This document shows positions 9,138 through 17,525 of a stretch of 64,000 bases of DNA, piece after piece; position 1 is the stretch's first letter; every line of letters begins with the position of its first letter. The notes beneath the pieces are model-generated. The model was given only the letters and a program-made list of their open reading frames with translations, was not told the origin of the DNA and searched no databases. The translations under genes and the position numbers were made by a program. Source of the stretch: Pectobacterium cacticida (GTDB taxonomy: Bacteria > Pseudomonadota > Gammaproteobacteria > Enterobacterales > Enterobacteriaceae); NCBI RefSeq assembly GCF_036885195.1, contig NZ_CP133656.1, forward strand, positions 3,844,001 to 3,908,000. Direction: 5' to 3'.

Positions 9138-9617
9138 ATGAATAAAGCGACATGTAGCAAAGCGGGGGCCACCCCGCTTTTATTCTCTTGGCTGCATAGC
9201 CTGCTGCTGGTGTTCTTCCTCACCGGGGGGACATCCGTTAACGCAGCACAGCCTGAACTCTCATTCGACAAACTGTACGCGTCTTACAGCGTGCTGGGCC
9301 TGGAATTTTCCGATGACGTCAAGGCGTTTTCCGGTCAACGGGTAACAATGCGCGGTTTTATGGCCCCCCCACTCAAGGCTGAGTCCCAATTCTTTGTCCT
9401 CACCAAAATGCCAATGGCGCTATGCCCGTTCTGCTCATCCGACGCCGATTGGCCGGAAGATATTGTTGTTGTCTATCTGGCCAAACGCCAGACCTTCGTA
9501 CAGAACAACACCATGATTGAGGTCGAAGGCATATTGGAGCATGGATCGTGGACCGATCCTGAAACGGGTTTTGTCAGCCTGCTGCGGCTACGTGAAGCCA
9601 CGTTCGATACCCTTTAG
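9138..9617 (+). CDS. Exported DUF3299-like protein, accessory to ABC transporter
   Basis: This 159-aa protein has a hydrophobic N-terminus ending in a probable signal-peptidase site near VNA-AQ (residue 36). The mature part is a small beta-rich domain with a CPFC pair at residues 96-99, resembling DUF3299-type proteins. In Pseudomonas aeruginosa PA4063-PA4066 and Vibrio zrgABCDE, genes of this kind accompany an ABC ATPase and an FtsX-like permease in zinc acquisition; the link here is inference. The start 12 bp after the phosphatase stop lacks an obvious ribosome site, suggesting translational coupling. The CPFC could bind metal or be redox active. Confidence 0.65.
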   Translation: MNKATCSKAGATPLLFSWLHSLLLVFFLTGGTSVNAAQPELSFDKLYASYSVLGLEFSDDVKAFSGQRVTMRGFMAPPLKAESQFFVLTKMPMALCPFCSSDADWPEDIVVVYLAKRQTFVQNNTMIEVEGILEHGSWTDPETGFVSLLRLREATFDTL

Positions 9618-9625
9618 GAGCGCTG

Positions 9626-10318
9626 ATGGCAAAGTTATTGATTCAACACCTGAGTGTGACCTTCCCCGATACGTCAGAGCCGGTGCTGGATATTCCCATG
9701 TTGTCGATCCGTTCTGGCGAGCGGGTAGCGGTAATGGGGCCTTCCGGTTCCGGTAAAACCACGCTGGTCAACGCGATTACCGGGATGGATCACAGCGGTA
9801 CAGGCTGTGTGCAATGGAAAAAGCAGGATATCTGGCAGATGAACGAAGCCGAACGAGATCGGTGGCGAGCGCGACACATTGGGCTGGTTATGCAAGATTT
9901 CCACCTTTTTCCCGGTCTTAATGCGATAGAGAACGTCCTATTACCCGCGCAGTTTCGCTATTGGCGCATCCCCGCAGCACTCAGGCAACGGGCGGCGGAT
10001 CTGCTCGCGCAGGTCGGGCTGGAAACCGGGACGCGCCCGATTGACGTCTTATCACGCGGAGAGAAGCAGCGCGTGGCGGTGGCAAGAGCCTTACTCAACA
10101 GACCGGACATTATCGTCGCCGATGAGCCGACGGCAAGTCTGGATGCGCGCAGCGGTGAGCAGATCGCCGATCTGCTGGTGACGCTGGCGCGCGACAGCCA
10201 CGCCACGCTGATCGCGATTACACACGATGCCCGTCTGGCTTCGCAGATGTCGCGCTGCATTCAGTTGGAAAAAGGTCGCCTCGTGGCGGACCAATCCTAT
10301 CAAGAGGATCGACAATGA
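9626..10318 (+). CDS. ABC transporter ATP-binding protein (LolD/MacB type)
   Basis: This 230-aa ATPase has Walker A GPSGSGKTT (about residues 38-46), a Q-loop MQDFHLFPGL, signature LSRGEKQRVAVARAL, Walker B IIVADEPTASLD and switch His in ITHD. The signature is LSRGE rather than the usual LSGGQ. Such ATPases energise FtsX-like permeases that usually do mechanical or export work rather than classic import. It has a clear AGGAG ribosome site and its stop overlaps the start of the permease gene by ATGA. It is the ATPase of the phosphatase-linked module; the substrate is inferred, not shown. Confidence 0.88.
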   Translation: MAKLLIQHLSVTFPDTSEPVLDIPMLSIRSGERVAVMGPSGSGKTTLVNAITGMDHSGTGCVQWKKQDIWQMNEAERDRWRARHIGLVMQDFHLFPGLNAIENVLLPAQFRYWRIPAALRQRAADLLAQVGLETGTRPIDVLSRGEKQRVAVARALLNRPDIIVADEPTASLDARSGEQIADLLVTLARDSHATLIAITHDARLASQMSRCIQLEKGRLVADQSYQEDRQ

Positions 10319-11793
10319 TTCCATGGCGTCTTATCTGGGTCGACTGGCGTCGGCTCTGGCCGGGAGTGTTGGTTGTGGTATTGCTCATCGCAATGGCGAC
10401 CGCGCTAAGTGTTTCAGTGAGTTTGCAGGAAAGAGCGCTACGCATGGGCAGCGCTAAAGCCGCCGACCGTTTCGATCTGGTGATTGGCGCACCGGGAAGC
10501 GAAACGCAACTGGTGCTGTCGTCCGTCTTCCTGCAACCGTCTGCGCTGACCTTGATTCCCGCGCAAGTATTAACCGATTTGGAAAAGAACCCGCTGGTCG
10601 CCTGGGCAGCGCCGGTGGCGTTTGGCGATTTCTATCAAGGGATGCCAATTGTCGGCACTACCCCGCCGCTGGTCACGGATGATGGCAAACGGCAACTGAC
10701 CACCGGGCGTATGTTCCACGATGGCTTTGAAGCGGTCGTCGGAGCGCAAACCGGGTTAACGGTAGGCGATACCTTCAGCCCGGTACATGGTCAGGTGGGG
10801 ACGGAAGGCGCACACGCGCATGATGATGTCACCTACACCGTGGTCGGTGTGCTGCCTGCCGACGGCAGCGCGTGGGATAAAGCTATCCTGGTGCCGGTAA
10901 ACGCCGTATGGCGAGTGCATGGCATTCATCCACCGCATGACGCGGAGAATGCGCACCATGAGCATGAGCATGAGCATGAGCATGAGCATGAGCATGAGCA
11001 TGAGCATGAGCATGAGCATGAGCATGAGCATGAGCATGAGCAGCGTACTCATAAACACGAAGGTGAACATGATGGGCATGCACACGATGAAACCACGCAG
11101 GCGGACGGCGAACAGCACGCTGATGAACATCACAATGAAGCCCATGCTACGGAAGGTGTCGCAAGTGATGATCGTCATGCTGATGCCACCCAACCGGCAA
11201 CGGCCTCGCATGCCGATGAACATGGTCAGGAAGAAGCACACGGACACACACATCAGGCGGGATTACCCGCAATTGTCGTGAAACCGAAAACCATTGCAGG
11301 CGCTTATCAACTGCGCTCGCTGTATCGCAGCAACACCACACTGGCGGTATTCCCCGGTGAAGTATTGGTGAAATTGTACTCGATTCTGGGCGACATTCGT
11401 GAACTACTGTCCTATATCTCGTTGGGCACGCAGGGATTGGTCGGCATCGCGGTGGCGATGGTAGCGGTGATCCACCTGCGGCAACGGCAGAAGCAGATCG
11501 GCGCACTACGCGCATTTGGCGCGCCGCGTTACGGTATTTTCACCCTGATTTGGAGCGGGCTGATGTCGTTGGTGAGCGTCGGCGTACTCTTGGGCGTTGG
11601 CCTCGGCTACTTCGCTGCCCGTGCGATTGCGGTCATAATGAGCGAAAAAAGTGGTTTTGTTCTGCCCGTGACGCTGGAATGGGAAGACATCCACTTTGTC
11701 CTGCTCTTGCTGTTGGTCGCCGCTGTCGTCCTCACGATCCCAGCCATGCTGTCTTACCGACAATCTCCGGCTATGGCGCTGCGTGGGGAGTGA
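10315..11793 (+). CDS. FtsX-like ABC permease with histidine-rich periplasmic insert
   Basis: This 492-aa protein has one N-terminal membrane segment (about residues 11-30), a large periplasmic part, and three C-terminal segments (GLVGIAVAMVAVIHL, GLMSLVSVGVLLGVGLGYF, FVLLLLLVAAVVL), the MacB/FtsX plan. Residues of about 200-325 form a His/Glu/Asp-rich insert, including 14 uninterrupted His-Glu pairs (residues 215-242) and later clusters such as EQHADEHHNEAH. Such tracts bind Zn, Cu or Ni. Related permeases occur in the P. aeruginosa PA4063-4066 and Vibrio Zrg zinc systems, where a separate His-rich DUF2796 protein exists; none is seen here, so the insert may replace it. This is inference. 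Confidence 0.85.
   Translation: MIPWRLIWVDWRRLWPGVLVVVLLIAMATALSVSVSLQERALRMGSAKAADRFDLVIGAPGSETQLVLSSVFLQPSALTLIPAQVLTDLEKNPLVAWAAPVAFGDFYQGMPIVGTTPPLVTDDGKRQLTTGRMFHDGFEAVVGAQTGLTVGDTFSPVHGQVGTEGAHAHDDVTYTVVGVLPADGSAWDKAILVPVNAVWRVHGIHPPHDAENAHHEHEHEHEHEHEHEHEHEHEHEHEHEHEQRTHKHEGEHDGHAHDETTQADGEQHADEHHNEAHATEGVASDDRHADATQPATASHADEHGQEEAHGHTHQAGLPAIVVKPKTIAGAYQLRSLYRSNTTLAVFPGEVLVKLYSILGDIRELLSYISLGTQGLVGIAVAMVAVIHLRQRQKQIGALRAFGAPRYGIFTLIWSGLMSLVSVGVLLGVGLGYFAARAIAVIMSEKSGFVLPVTLEWEDIHFVLLLLLVAAVVLTIPAMLSYRQSPAMALRGE
10957..11040 (+). repeat. Perfect (CATGAG)14 hexanucleotide microsatellite
   Basis: Fourteen exact copies of CATGAG occupy 84 bp in frame and encode (His-Glu)14. Because the unit is 6 bp, copy-number change alters the length of the metal-binding tract without shifting the frame. 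The exact identity of every copy suggests recent expansion. Confidence 0.97.
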
Positions 11794-11800
11794 ATGTAAC

Positions 11801-11820
11801 GGGGCGCCGCAGCGCCCCTT
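11801..11820. terminator. Hairpin between converging permease and GntP genes
   Basis: A 7-bp stem (GGGGCGC / GCGCCCC) with a CGCA loop starts 7 bp after the permease stop. The following bases are TTCGC, so the T-run is minimal. It probably ends the phosphatase/ABC transcript and may act on the opposing gntP transcript. Confidence 0.6.
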
Positions 11821-11870
11821 CGCAGCCCGGCTGCAATCGCCCTCCCGATATTGTCATCGGTTTTAAGGAT

Positions 11871-13229
11871 CTACATCACCAGCCACAACGCCCAAGTGAA
11901 GAGGAATCCAGATACCCCAAGGAGAGTGGTGAGTACCGTCCAGGTACGCAGGCCATCAGCGACGGACAGCCCCAGATATTTGGTGACGATCCAGAACCCC
12001 GAGTCATTGACGTGTGATAGACCCAGTCCACCAAAGCAGGCAGAGAGCGTCACCAACACCAACTGCATCTGATTCAGACCGCTGACGGCTTCGCTCAGCA
12101 GGCCGCAGGTGGTGAGAATGGCGACAGTGGCGGAACCTTGTGAGGCTCTCAGCGCTAGCGACAGAAGGAACGCGGCAGGCACCAGTGGCAGGTGGATGCT
12201 GGTCAGCGTATCCGCCAGCGCTCTGCCGATGCCCGATTCCACCAGCACTTTACCGAACACGCCACCGGCACCGGTCACCATAATGACCATCGCCGCGGCA
12301 GGCATGGCATCGCCCATCACACCGCTGGCTTTCTCCAACGACCAGCCGCGACGCAGAGCAATCAGCCAAAACGCTAAGGCCAGTGCAATCAGCAACGCCA
12401 CGGCAGGGGAACCGACCAGCGACATCACATTACACACCGGATGTCCGGCAGGCAGAATGGTCGCAGAGACGGTGCCGAGCATAATGATGGCAATCGGAAT
12501 CGCAATCAACGCGGCAATCAGCCCGGCCGAGGGGGCAGTGAAGGGAGCCGTATACGGCGTGGCATCTTCCGGCTTCGCCAGCTGTAGCTGCTCTAATACT
12601 TCGACGGAAAGCGCATACTTGCGGCGGTTCATTGCCTTGGCAGCCCAGTAGCTGATGATGCCGACAGGAATCGATACCAGCAGGCCAATGATGGTCAGCC
12701 AGCCGATATCCGCATTTAGCAGGCCAGCGGCGGCGACAGGGCCAGGGTGGGGCGGCAGCGCGACGTGCACCGTCAGCATCACGCCCGCGACGGGCAAGCC
12801 GAATTTAATCGGGGAGACTTTCGCGACTTTCGCAAAGCCGTAAATAATGGGGGCGAGGATAATAAAGCCGACGTCGAAAAAAACCGGAATACCCAGAATA
12901 AAAGCGGCAATGGTTAATGCTGCCACCATTAATCCTGGCCCCATCAATTGGGCAAAGCGGTGCGCTAAGGATTCCGCGCCGCCGGACACTTCGATCATTC
13001 TGCCCAGCATGGCACCGAGGCCGATAATAATTGCCACTGAACCGAGAATACCGCCCATACCGGAGGTAATCACTTTCATCACGTCGCCGGTGGGAATACC
13101 CGTAGCCAATGCAACGAGTAAGCTGACGACCAGCAGGGCGACAAAGGGCTGAATTTTAAATTTAATGACCATCAGCAGCAGGAGTAATACCCCGGCGATA
13201 GCGATGCAGAGTAAGAGCGAGGTGGCCAT
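11871..13229 (-). CDS. GntP-family permease, probable threonate transporter
   Basis: This 452-aa inner-membrane protein of the gluconate:H+ symporter family has about 12 hydrophobic segments and family motifs such as VALPPHPGPVAAAG and LSHVNDSGFWIV. The ATG at 13229 was chosen because it has an AGGA ribosome site (GAGGATAAGAAC) and begins the hydrophobic N-terminus; an upstream in-frame ATG at 13259 lacks both. It is the homologue of E. coli YgbN by position, being last in an operon ordered like ygbJKLMN. In other bacteria such permeases accompany the ltnD/otn genes, so import of L- or D-threonate is the likely job. A hairpin and an intergenic repeat separate it from otnI. Confidence 0.87.
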   Translation of the reverse strand: MATSLLLCIAIAGVLLLLLMVIKFKIQPFVALLVVSLLVALATGIPTGDVMKVITSGMGGILGSVAIIIGLGAMLGRMIEVSGGAESLAHRFAQLMGPGLMVAALTIAAFILGIPVFFDVGFIILAPIIYGFAKVAKVSPIKFGLPVAGVMLTVHVALPPHPGPVAAAGLLNADIGWLTIIGLLVSIPVGIISYWAAKAMNRRKYALSVEVLEQLQLAKPEDATPYTAPFTAPSAGLIAALIAIPIAIIMLGTVSATILPAGHPVCNVMSLVGSPAVALLIALALAFWLIALRRGWSLEKASGVMGDAMPAAAMVIMVTGAGGVFGKVLVESGIGRALADTLTSIHLPLVPAAFLLSLALRASQGSATVAILTTCGLLSEAVSGLNQMQLVLVTLSACFGGLGLSHVNDSGFWIVTKYLGLSVADGLRTWTVLTTLLGVSGFLFTWALWLVM

Positions 13230-13298
13230 GTTCTTATCCTCATTGACCCATTTTGCCATTCAGAGGCTGCAACGGTATTGGGTTATGGTTTTATTTGA

Positions 13299-13353
13299 AG
13301 AAAAGGGTGACCCGACTCCCGCAGTGAAATAATGCGGGAATCTGACCTTTTCT
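13299..13353 (-). terminator. Long two-part hairpin between otnI and the GntP gene
   Basis: AGAAAAGG pairs with CCTTTTCT (8 bp) and, inside it, TCCCGCA pairs with TGCGGGA (7 bp). In the direction of the operon the structure is followed by TTCTTCAAATAAAA. It could be a partial terminator or an RNA-stabilising element that sets permease expression apart from that of the enzymes. Confidence 0.5.
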
Positions 13354-13397
13354 CGTATTTTATAAAGGTGTCTCTGGTGTTTATTTTTTTATAAAAT

Positions 13398-13522
<125 letters not shown>

Positions 13523-13544
13523 AGTCATGCATTACGGCGATAAT

Positions 13545-14327
13545 TTATTTCTTCAGCCAGGGTTTAGCCCATTCCAGCCCGTCTTCCGTTTTGCCGCGCG
13601 GATTATATTCACAGCCAACCCAGCCGGCATAATTCACGCGATCCAATTCAGCAAAGATAAACGGATAATTAATTTCTCCTTCATCGGGTTCATGCCGTGC
13701 AGGCACCGAGGCAATTTGAATATGTCCGATGCGTCCAGCCAAATCGTGAATAATTTGTGTCAGGTTGCCATCGACAATCTGCGCGTGGAAGAAATCCAGC
13801 TGGATATAGACGTTCGGCCGATCGATCAGATTGGCTAATTCCAGTGCCTGATACTGACTGGCAAACAGATAATTCGGTTTCACTTTCGCACTCAGCGCTT
13901 CAATCATGATATTGATGCCGTGCGGCGCAAATTTATCGGCGGCGTAGCGCAGGTTATCAATAAAGGTTTGCTGATAGGCTGCGCGGTCTTCACCGGGCGG
14001 GACGACCCCGCCCATCACCAGTACCGATGGGCAGTTAAGCGCCAGCGCATATTCCAGCGCGTTATCGATATCCCGGCGAGCATCCTCAATACGGTCTGGC
14101 AGCGCGGAGACCCCCCATTCGCCTGCGGCGATATTGCCGGGCGCGGTATTGAACAACACTTGCTTCAGGCCATTTTCCCGCAGCTTTTCCGCCAGCAGCG
14201 GTGCCGGATATTCATAAGGAAACAGATACTCGACCGAGGTAAAACCCGCATCGGCAGCGGCTTTAAAACGATCGAGAAATGGTAAGTCGGTAAACAGCAT
14301 AGAAAGATTGGCAGCAAACTTAGGCAT
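13545..14327 (-). CDS. otnI: 2-oxo-tetronate isomerase OtnI (YgbM family)
   Basis: This 260-aa TIM-barrel protein of the hydroxypyruvate isomerase/AP-endonuclease-2 family carries segments typical of these metal-dependent isomerases: MIEALSAKVKPNYLF, YIQLDFFHAQI, GHIQIASVPARHEPDEGEI and GCEYNPRGKTEDGL, which supply the Glu/Asp/His metal ligands. The Otn pathway assigns it the isomerisation of 2-oxo-tetronate to 3-oxo-tetronate. It lies 33 bp downstream of otnC on the same strand. Its length and neighbours match E. coli YgbM. Hydroxypyruvate isomerase itself is the main alternative, but context favours OtnI. Confidence 0.9.
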   Translation of the reverse strand: MPKFAANLSMLFTDLPFLDRFKAAADAGFTSVEYLFPYEYPAPLLAEKLRENGLKQVLFNTAPGNIAAGEWGVSALPDRIEDARRDIDNALEYALALNCPSVLVMGGVVPPGEDRAAYQQTFIDNLRYAADKFAPHGINIMIEALSAKVKPNYLFASQYQALELANLIDRPNVYIQLDFFHAQIVDGNLTQIIHDLAGRIGHIQIASVPARHEPDEGEINYPFIFAELDRVNYAGWVGCEYNPRGKTEDGLEWAKPWLKK

Positions 14328-14360
14328 GGTTAACTCCTCGGTTCAGCAAAAAATGGCTCA

Positions 14361-15017
14361 TCAAGAGAGCTCTGCAATATCGTCTGCGGTGAGGTAGCGA
14401 ATTTTTCGATCACCGAGAATAAAAATCAGCTTGGCGGTTTCTTCCAGCTCTTCCATGTTGTCCGCCGCCGCACGCAGATCCTTGCCGGTAACAACCGGGC
14501 CGTGGTTAGCCAATAAGAACGCCTTGTAGCGCGAGGCCAGCTTCGCCAGGTCTTCACCGAGCCGCGCATCGCCGGGACGGTAATAAGGGACGACGGGCAC
14601 TTTACCGACGCGCATCACTACATAGGGCGTGAACGGCCTGATGGCATCCCGCGTATCCAGCCCTTCCAGACATGAGAGCGCCGTCAGGTAGGTGCTGTGC
14701 AGGTGGACGATCGCTTTGCATTCGGGGTCGTTACGGTAAATCGACAGGTGAAAGCTGACCTCTTTCGACGGCTTATCCCCGGAGATCCATTCGCCGCTCA
14801 GGCTGACCTTGGATAACCGCTCGGCATCCAGATCGCCGAGACAAGAGCCGGTTGGCGTTGCCAACAGCGTGCCATCATCTAATAGTAACGACAGGTTGCC
14901 CGCTGAGCCGGTGGCGTAGCCGCGCTGGAAAAAGGACGCACCCAGTTTGACCATTTCCGCGCGTGCGCGCTGCTCGCTGCTCAGCGCGGCTTCGGTGTTG
15001 TGGTGTTTTTCACTCAT
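14361..15017 (-). CDS. otnC: 3-oxo-tetronate 4-phosphate decarboxylase OtnC (YgbL)
   Basis: This 218-aa protein of the class II aldolase/adducin family has zinc ligands expected in HLHSTYLTAL (two His) and the later His in LANHGPVV, and phosphate-binding residues in GSAGNLS and TPTGSCLGDL. Family work on the threonate pathways assigned such proteins decarboxylation of 3-oxo-tetronate 4-phosphate to dihydroxyacetone phosphate. Its ATG overlaps the otnK stop by 4 bp, so the two are translationally coupled. An L-fuculose-phosphate-aldolase-type enzyme would be the alternative, but the neighbouring OtnK and OtnI make OtnC the best call. Confidence 0.9.
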   Translation of the reverse strand: MSEKHHNTEAALSSEQRARAEMVKLGASFFQRGYATGSAGNLSLLLDDGTLLATPTGSCLGDLDAERLSKVSLSGEWISGDKPSKEVSFHLSIYRNDPECKAIVHLHSTYLTALSCLEGLDTRDAIRPFTPYVVMRVGKVPVVPYYRPGDARLGEDLAKLASRYKAFLLANHGPVVTGKDLRAAADNMEELEETAKLIFILGDRKIRYLTADDIAELS

Positions 15018-16288
15018 GCGGCAAACTCCTTTTGAGCGCGGGCAAAAAAGTCTTCATCACCGAAATTGCCGGATTTCAACGCCAGCGAAAGCGGATGATT
15101 GGTGGAACGTACCCACGGCACGCCGGGAGAGATGGACGGCCCGATATGGAACGCGTGAATGCCCAGCGTTTGCACCACGATGCTGGAGGTTTCCCCGCCC
15201 GCGATGATGAAACGCTGGAAGCCGTCCTGCTGAAGCTGGCGGGCGACGGCGGCAAACAGTTTCTCCACCGCCTGACTACTGGCCTCTGCGCCCCAGCGCT
15301 GCTGAATCTGCGCCAGTTCGTCGGGTGATGACGTGGCATATAGCAGTGGCGCAAGTGCGTCGTCACGATGTGCTTTAACCCAATCGGCCAGTTCCTGCGC
15401 GTAGGATTGTAGAACCTCATCGCTTTCCAGACAGCGAGCGACGTCAATCGCGCGCCCCGCTGCCTGTTTCAGGTAGTGAGCGACCTGCCTGTTGGTCATC
15501 ACTGAGCAGGAACCGGATAGCACAACGCCTGCGCCAGATTGTGGCTTGCCTGCCTCGGTGGCGGAACCGGTATGTTTTGTTGCGTCTGCCAACTGACGTG
15601 CCAGCCCCATCGCCAGGCCGGAACCGCCGGTGACCAGTTTCATGTCGCGCAGTGCTTCACCCTGTGTTAGCAGGTGTTGTTCGTTCAACGTATCCAGCAC
15701 TACATAGCGGATACCCTGTTCTTTCAACTGCGCCAGCCGCTGTTTGACGGCCTCTGCGCCCTGCTCCATCACGGCATACGGCACCAGCCCGCAGTGTCCG
15801 GCGGCCTGCTGTTCCATGACGCGCATCAGGTTGCTGTCTGTCATCGGCGTAACCGGATGGTGGCGCATCCCGGATTCGGACAGCAGTTGATCCATCACGA
15901 ACAGGTGACCCTGATAGACGGTTCTGCCGTTTACCGGCAGCGCTGGAGAGATGATGGTCTGCGTTTCACCGAGCTGTTGCAACAGCGCATCGGTTACCGG
16001 GCCGATGTTGCCTTTTGCTGTGCTGTCGAAGGTGGAACAATATTTAAAGTAGAACTGCCGGCAGCCCTGTTGTTGCAGCCATGCCAGCGCCTTGAGCGAA
16101 TCCGCCACCGCCTGTTCCGCCGGACAGGAGCGCGATTTCAGGCTAATGACCACGGCCTGCGTGTCGACTTTAAAATCGGACGGCGGTACACCGTTGAGTT
16201 GTACGGTCGGCAGCCCGTTGTTGACCAGAAAGCTGGCGATATCCGTGGCGCCGGTAAAATCATCGGCGATCACACCTAGCTTGATCAT
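15014..16288 (-). CDS. otnK: 3-oxo-tetronate 4-kinase OtnK (DUF1537 kinase, YgbK)
   Basis: This 424-aa DUF1537 kinase has the N-terminal substrate-binding motif GVIADDFTGATDIASFL and a KYCSTFDST segment, and the C-terminal nucleotide-binding motif FIIAGGETSSIV followed by GPSISPGVPWV. Known role: it phosphorylates 3-oxo-tetronate at O4 with ATP. Genes of this kind were given this function in a study of acid-sugar catabolism that redefined DUF1537. Both ends overlap neighbours by 4 bp (ltnD stop before, otnC start after), so this is a tight operon. Confidence 0.92.
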   Translation of the reverse strand: MIKLGVIADDFTGATDIASFLVNNGLPTVQLNGVPPSDFKVDTQAVVISLKSRSCPAEQAVADSLKALAWLQQQGCRQFYFKYCSTFDSTAKGNIGPVTDALLQQLGETQTIISPALPVNGRTVYQGHLFVMDQLLSESGMRHHPVTPMTDSNLMRVMEQQAAGHCGLVPYAVMEQGAEAVKQRLAQLKEQGIRYVVLDTLNEQHLLTQGEALRDMKLVTGGSGLAMGLARQLADATKHTGSATEAGKPQSGAGVVLSGSCSVMTNRQVAHYLKQAAGRAIDVARCLESDEVLQSYAQELADWVKAHRDDALAPLLYATSSPDELAQIQQRWGAEASSQAVEKLFAAVARQLQQDGFQRFIIAGGETSSIVVQTLGIHAFHIGPSISPGVPWVRSTNHPLSLALKSGNFGDEDFFARAQKEFAA

Positions 16289-17199
16289 GGCGCCTCCTTC
16301 TTTTCCGGTAGCGTAATGCCGTTAAATATCTTGATGACCGCACTGTCGTCTTCTTTACCAAATCCGGCGTTGCTGGCGGCGGTAAACATGTTGAACGCGG
16401 TAGAGGCCAGCGGCAGTGGGAAATGGAGTGATTTGGCAGTGTCGGTAACCAGCCCCAGATCTTTCACGAAAATATCAACGGCGGACTTTGGCGTGTAATC
16501 GCCATCGACAACGTGACGCATGCGGTTTTCAAACATCCAGGAATTCCCGGCAGCGTTGGTCACCACGTCATACATGATATCCAGCGGGATATCGGCACGG
16601 GCGGCTAGCGCCATTGCTTCCGCGCCAGCGGCGATGTGTACGCCTGCCAGCAACTGGTGAATAATTTTAACCGTTGCGCCCAGCCCGATTTCTGCACCGA
16701 TGCGGTAGACCTTGCCCGCGACGGCATCCAGCACGGGCTTCAGTTTCTCAAAAGCCAGATCGGAACCGGAGGCCATGACCGTCATGTCGCCTGCGGCGGC
16801 TTTTGCCGCCCCGCCGGACACCGGCGCATCCAGCATGATCAACTGATGCTCAGCCAGACGCTGTTCAATGTTTTTGGCATCCTGCGCGGAGATGGTGGAA
16901 GACACCATGACCACGGTGCCGGGCTTGAGTTTCGCGGCGACCTGCGATTCACCGAACAAAATGCCGTTCACCTGTGCGGCGTTTACGACCAGCAGCACCA
17001 CGGCATCCAGCTTGTCAGCGAAAGCATCAATACGCGTGTCGGCCTGCGCCGCCCCCGCCTGACGTAAGCGTTCCAGCGCCTGCGGATTGATATCGACACC
17101 ATATGTCGTCAGGCCAGCGTTAATGCAAGATGCCGCAGCGCCAAAACCCATGGAACCCAGACCGATAACGGCGACAGCATAATCAGAAGTCTTTTTCAT
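16285..17199 (-). CDS. ltnD: L-threonate dehydrogenase LtnD (YgbJ)
   Basis: This 304-aa beta-hydroxyacid dehydrogenase has an N-terminal Rossmann motif (VIGLGSMGFGAAASCINAG), the substrate-binding DAPVSGGAAKAAAGDMTVMA near residue 125 and the catalytic Lys in LGATVKIIHQLLAG near residue 175. It would oxidise L-threonate to 2-oxo-tetronate with NAD. It is first in the ltnD-otnK-otnC-otnI-gntP operon. The alternative 2-hydroxy-3-oxopropionate reductase (GarR-like) is less likely given the neighbours. L- versus D-threonate specificity cannot be read from the sequence. Confidence 0.9.
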   Translation of the reverse strand: MKKTSDYAVAVIGLGSMGFGAAASCINAGLTTYGVDINPQALERLRQAGAAQADTRIDAFADKLDAVVLLVVNAAQVNGILFGESQVAAKLKPGTVVMVSSTISAQDAKNIEQRLAEHQLIMLDAPVSGGAAKAAAGDMTVMASGSDLAFEKLKPVLDAVAGKVYRIGAEIGLGATVKIIHQLLAGVHIAAGAEAMALAARADIPLDIMYDVVTNAAGNSWMFENRMRHVVDGDYTPKSAVDIFVKDLGLVTDTAKSLHFPLPLASTAFNMFTAASNAGFGKEDDSAVIKIFNGITLPEKKEAP

Positions 17200-17227
17200 C
17201 GTGGTTGCCTTGTTAAAATTAGTGATT

Positions 17228-17269
17228 ATTTGTTCTCTGGTGTTAAATATAAGGACTATCAGAACAAAT
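17228..17269. promoter_or_regulatory. Candidate operator: 9-bp inverted repeats in the ltnD/DeoR divergent promoter
   Basis: ATTTGTTCT (17228-17236) and AGAACAAAT (17261-17269) are perfect inverted repeats separated by 24 bp, 29-70 bp upstream of ltnD. DeoR-family repressors commonly bind such spaced repeats, so the adjacent DeoR protein is the likely ligand. Confidence 0.55.
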
Positions 17270-17270
17270 T

Positions 17271-17290
17271 ATGGTGATTTTTATCACATA
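17271..17290. promoter_or_regulatory. Candidate CRP site in the ltnD promoter region
   Basis: GGTGA-TTTTTA-TCACA matches the CRP consensus TGTGA-N6-TCACA with a single mismatch. It is centred about 80 bp upstream of ltnD. Catabolite control of an acid-sugar operon is plausible. Confidence 0.6.
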
Positions 17291-17525
17291 AATTAACATT
17301 CAGATCGCAATGACTCAGGCTCGCTGAACACCACCGAGAAAGATATAGTCTTAATTTTCTTTATATATCATGCAATTAAATATAATTTCGCGCTGTGTAA
17401 CGGTGAACACCATCATGTCTGGCGTGGTGTATGACGTGAATTTATGATAATTATCGTCATCAAACGGGGTATCTCTCACAATATTTATCAAACCAGCACT
17501 CTCAAACAAACAGGGAACGAACAGC

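Noticed and set aside
10756..11281. Open frames on the other frames and strand of the CATGAG repeat (Met-Leu, Met-Ser and Ala-His runs)
   Set aside because: They exist only because a hexamer repeat has no stop codons in any frame; the plus-strand permease frame has homology before and after the repeat.
12109..12651. 180-aa open frame antisense to the GntP permease
   Set aside because: Composition (Ala/Ser/Pro-rich) is what antisense of a hydrophobic membrane protein gives; the permease frame is clearly the real one.
15674..16279. 201-aa open frame antisense to otnK
   Set aside because: otnK has full DUF1537 motifs across this interval and overlaps its neighbours as an operon should.
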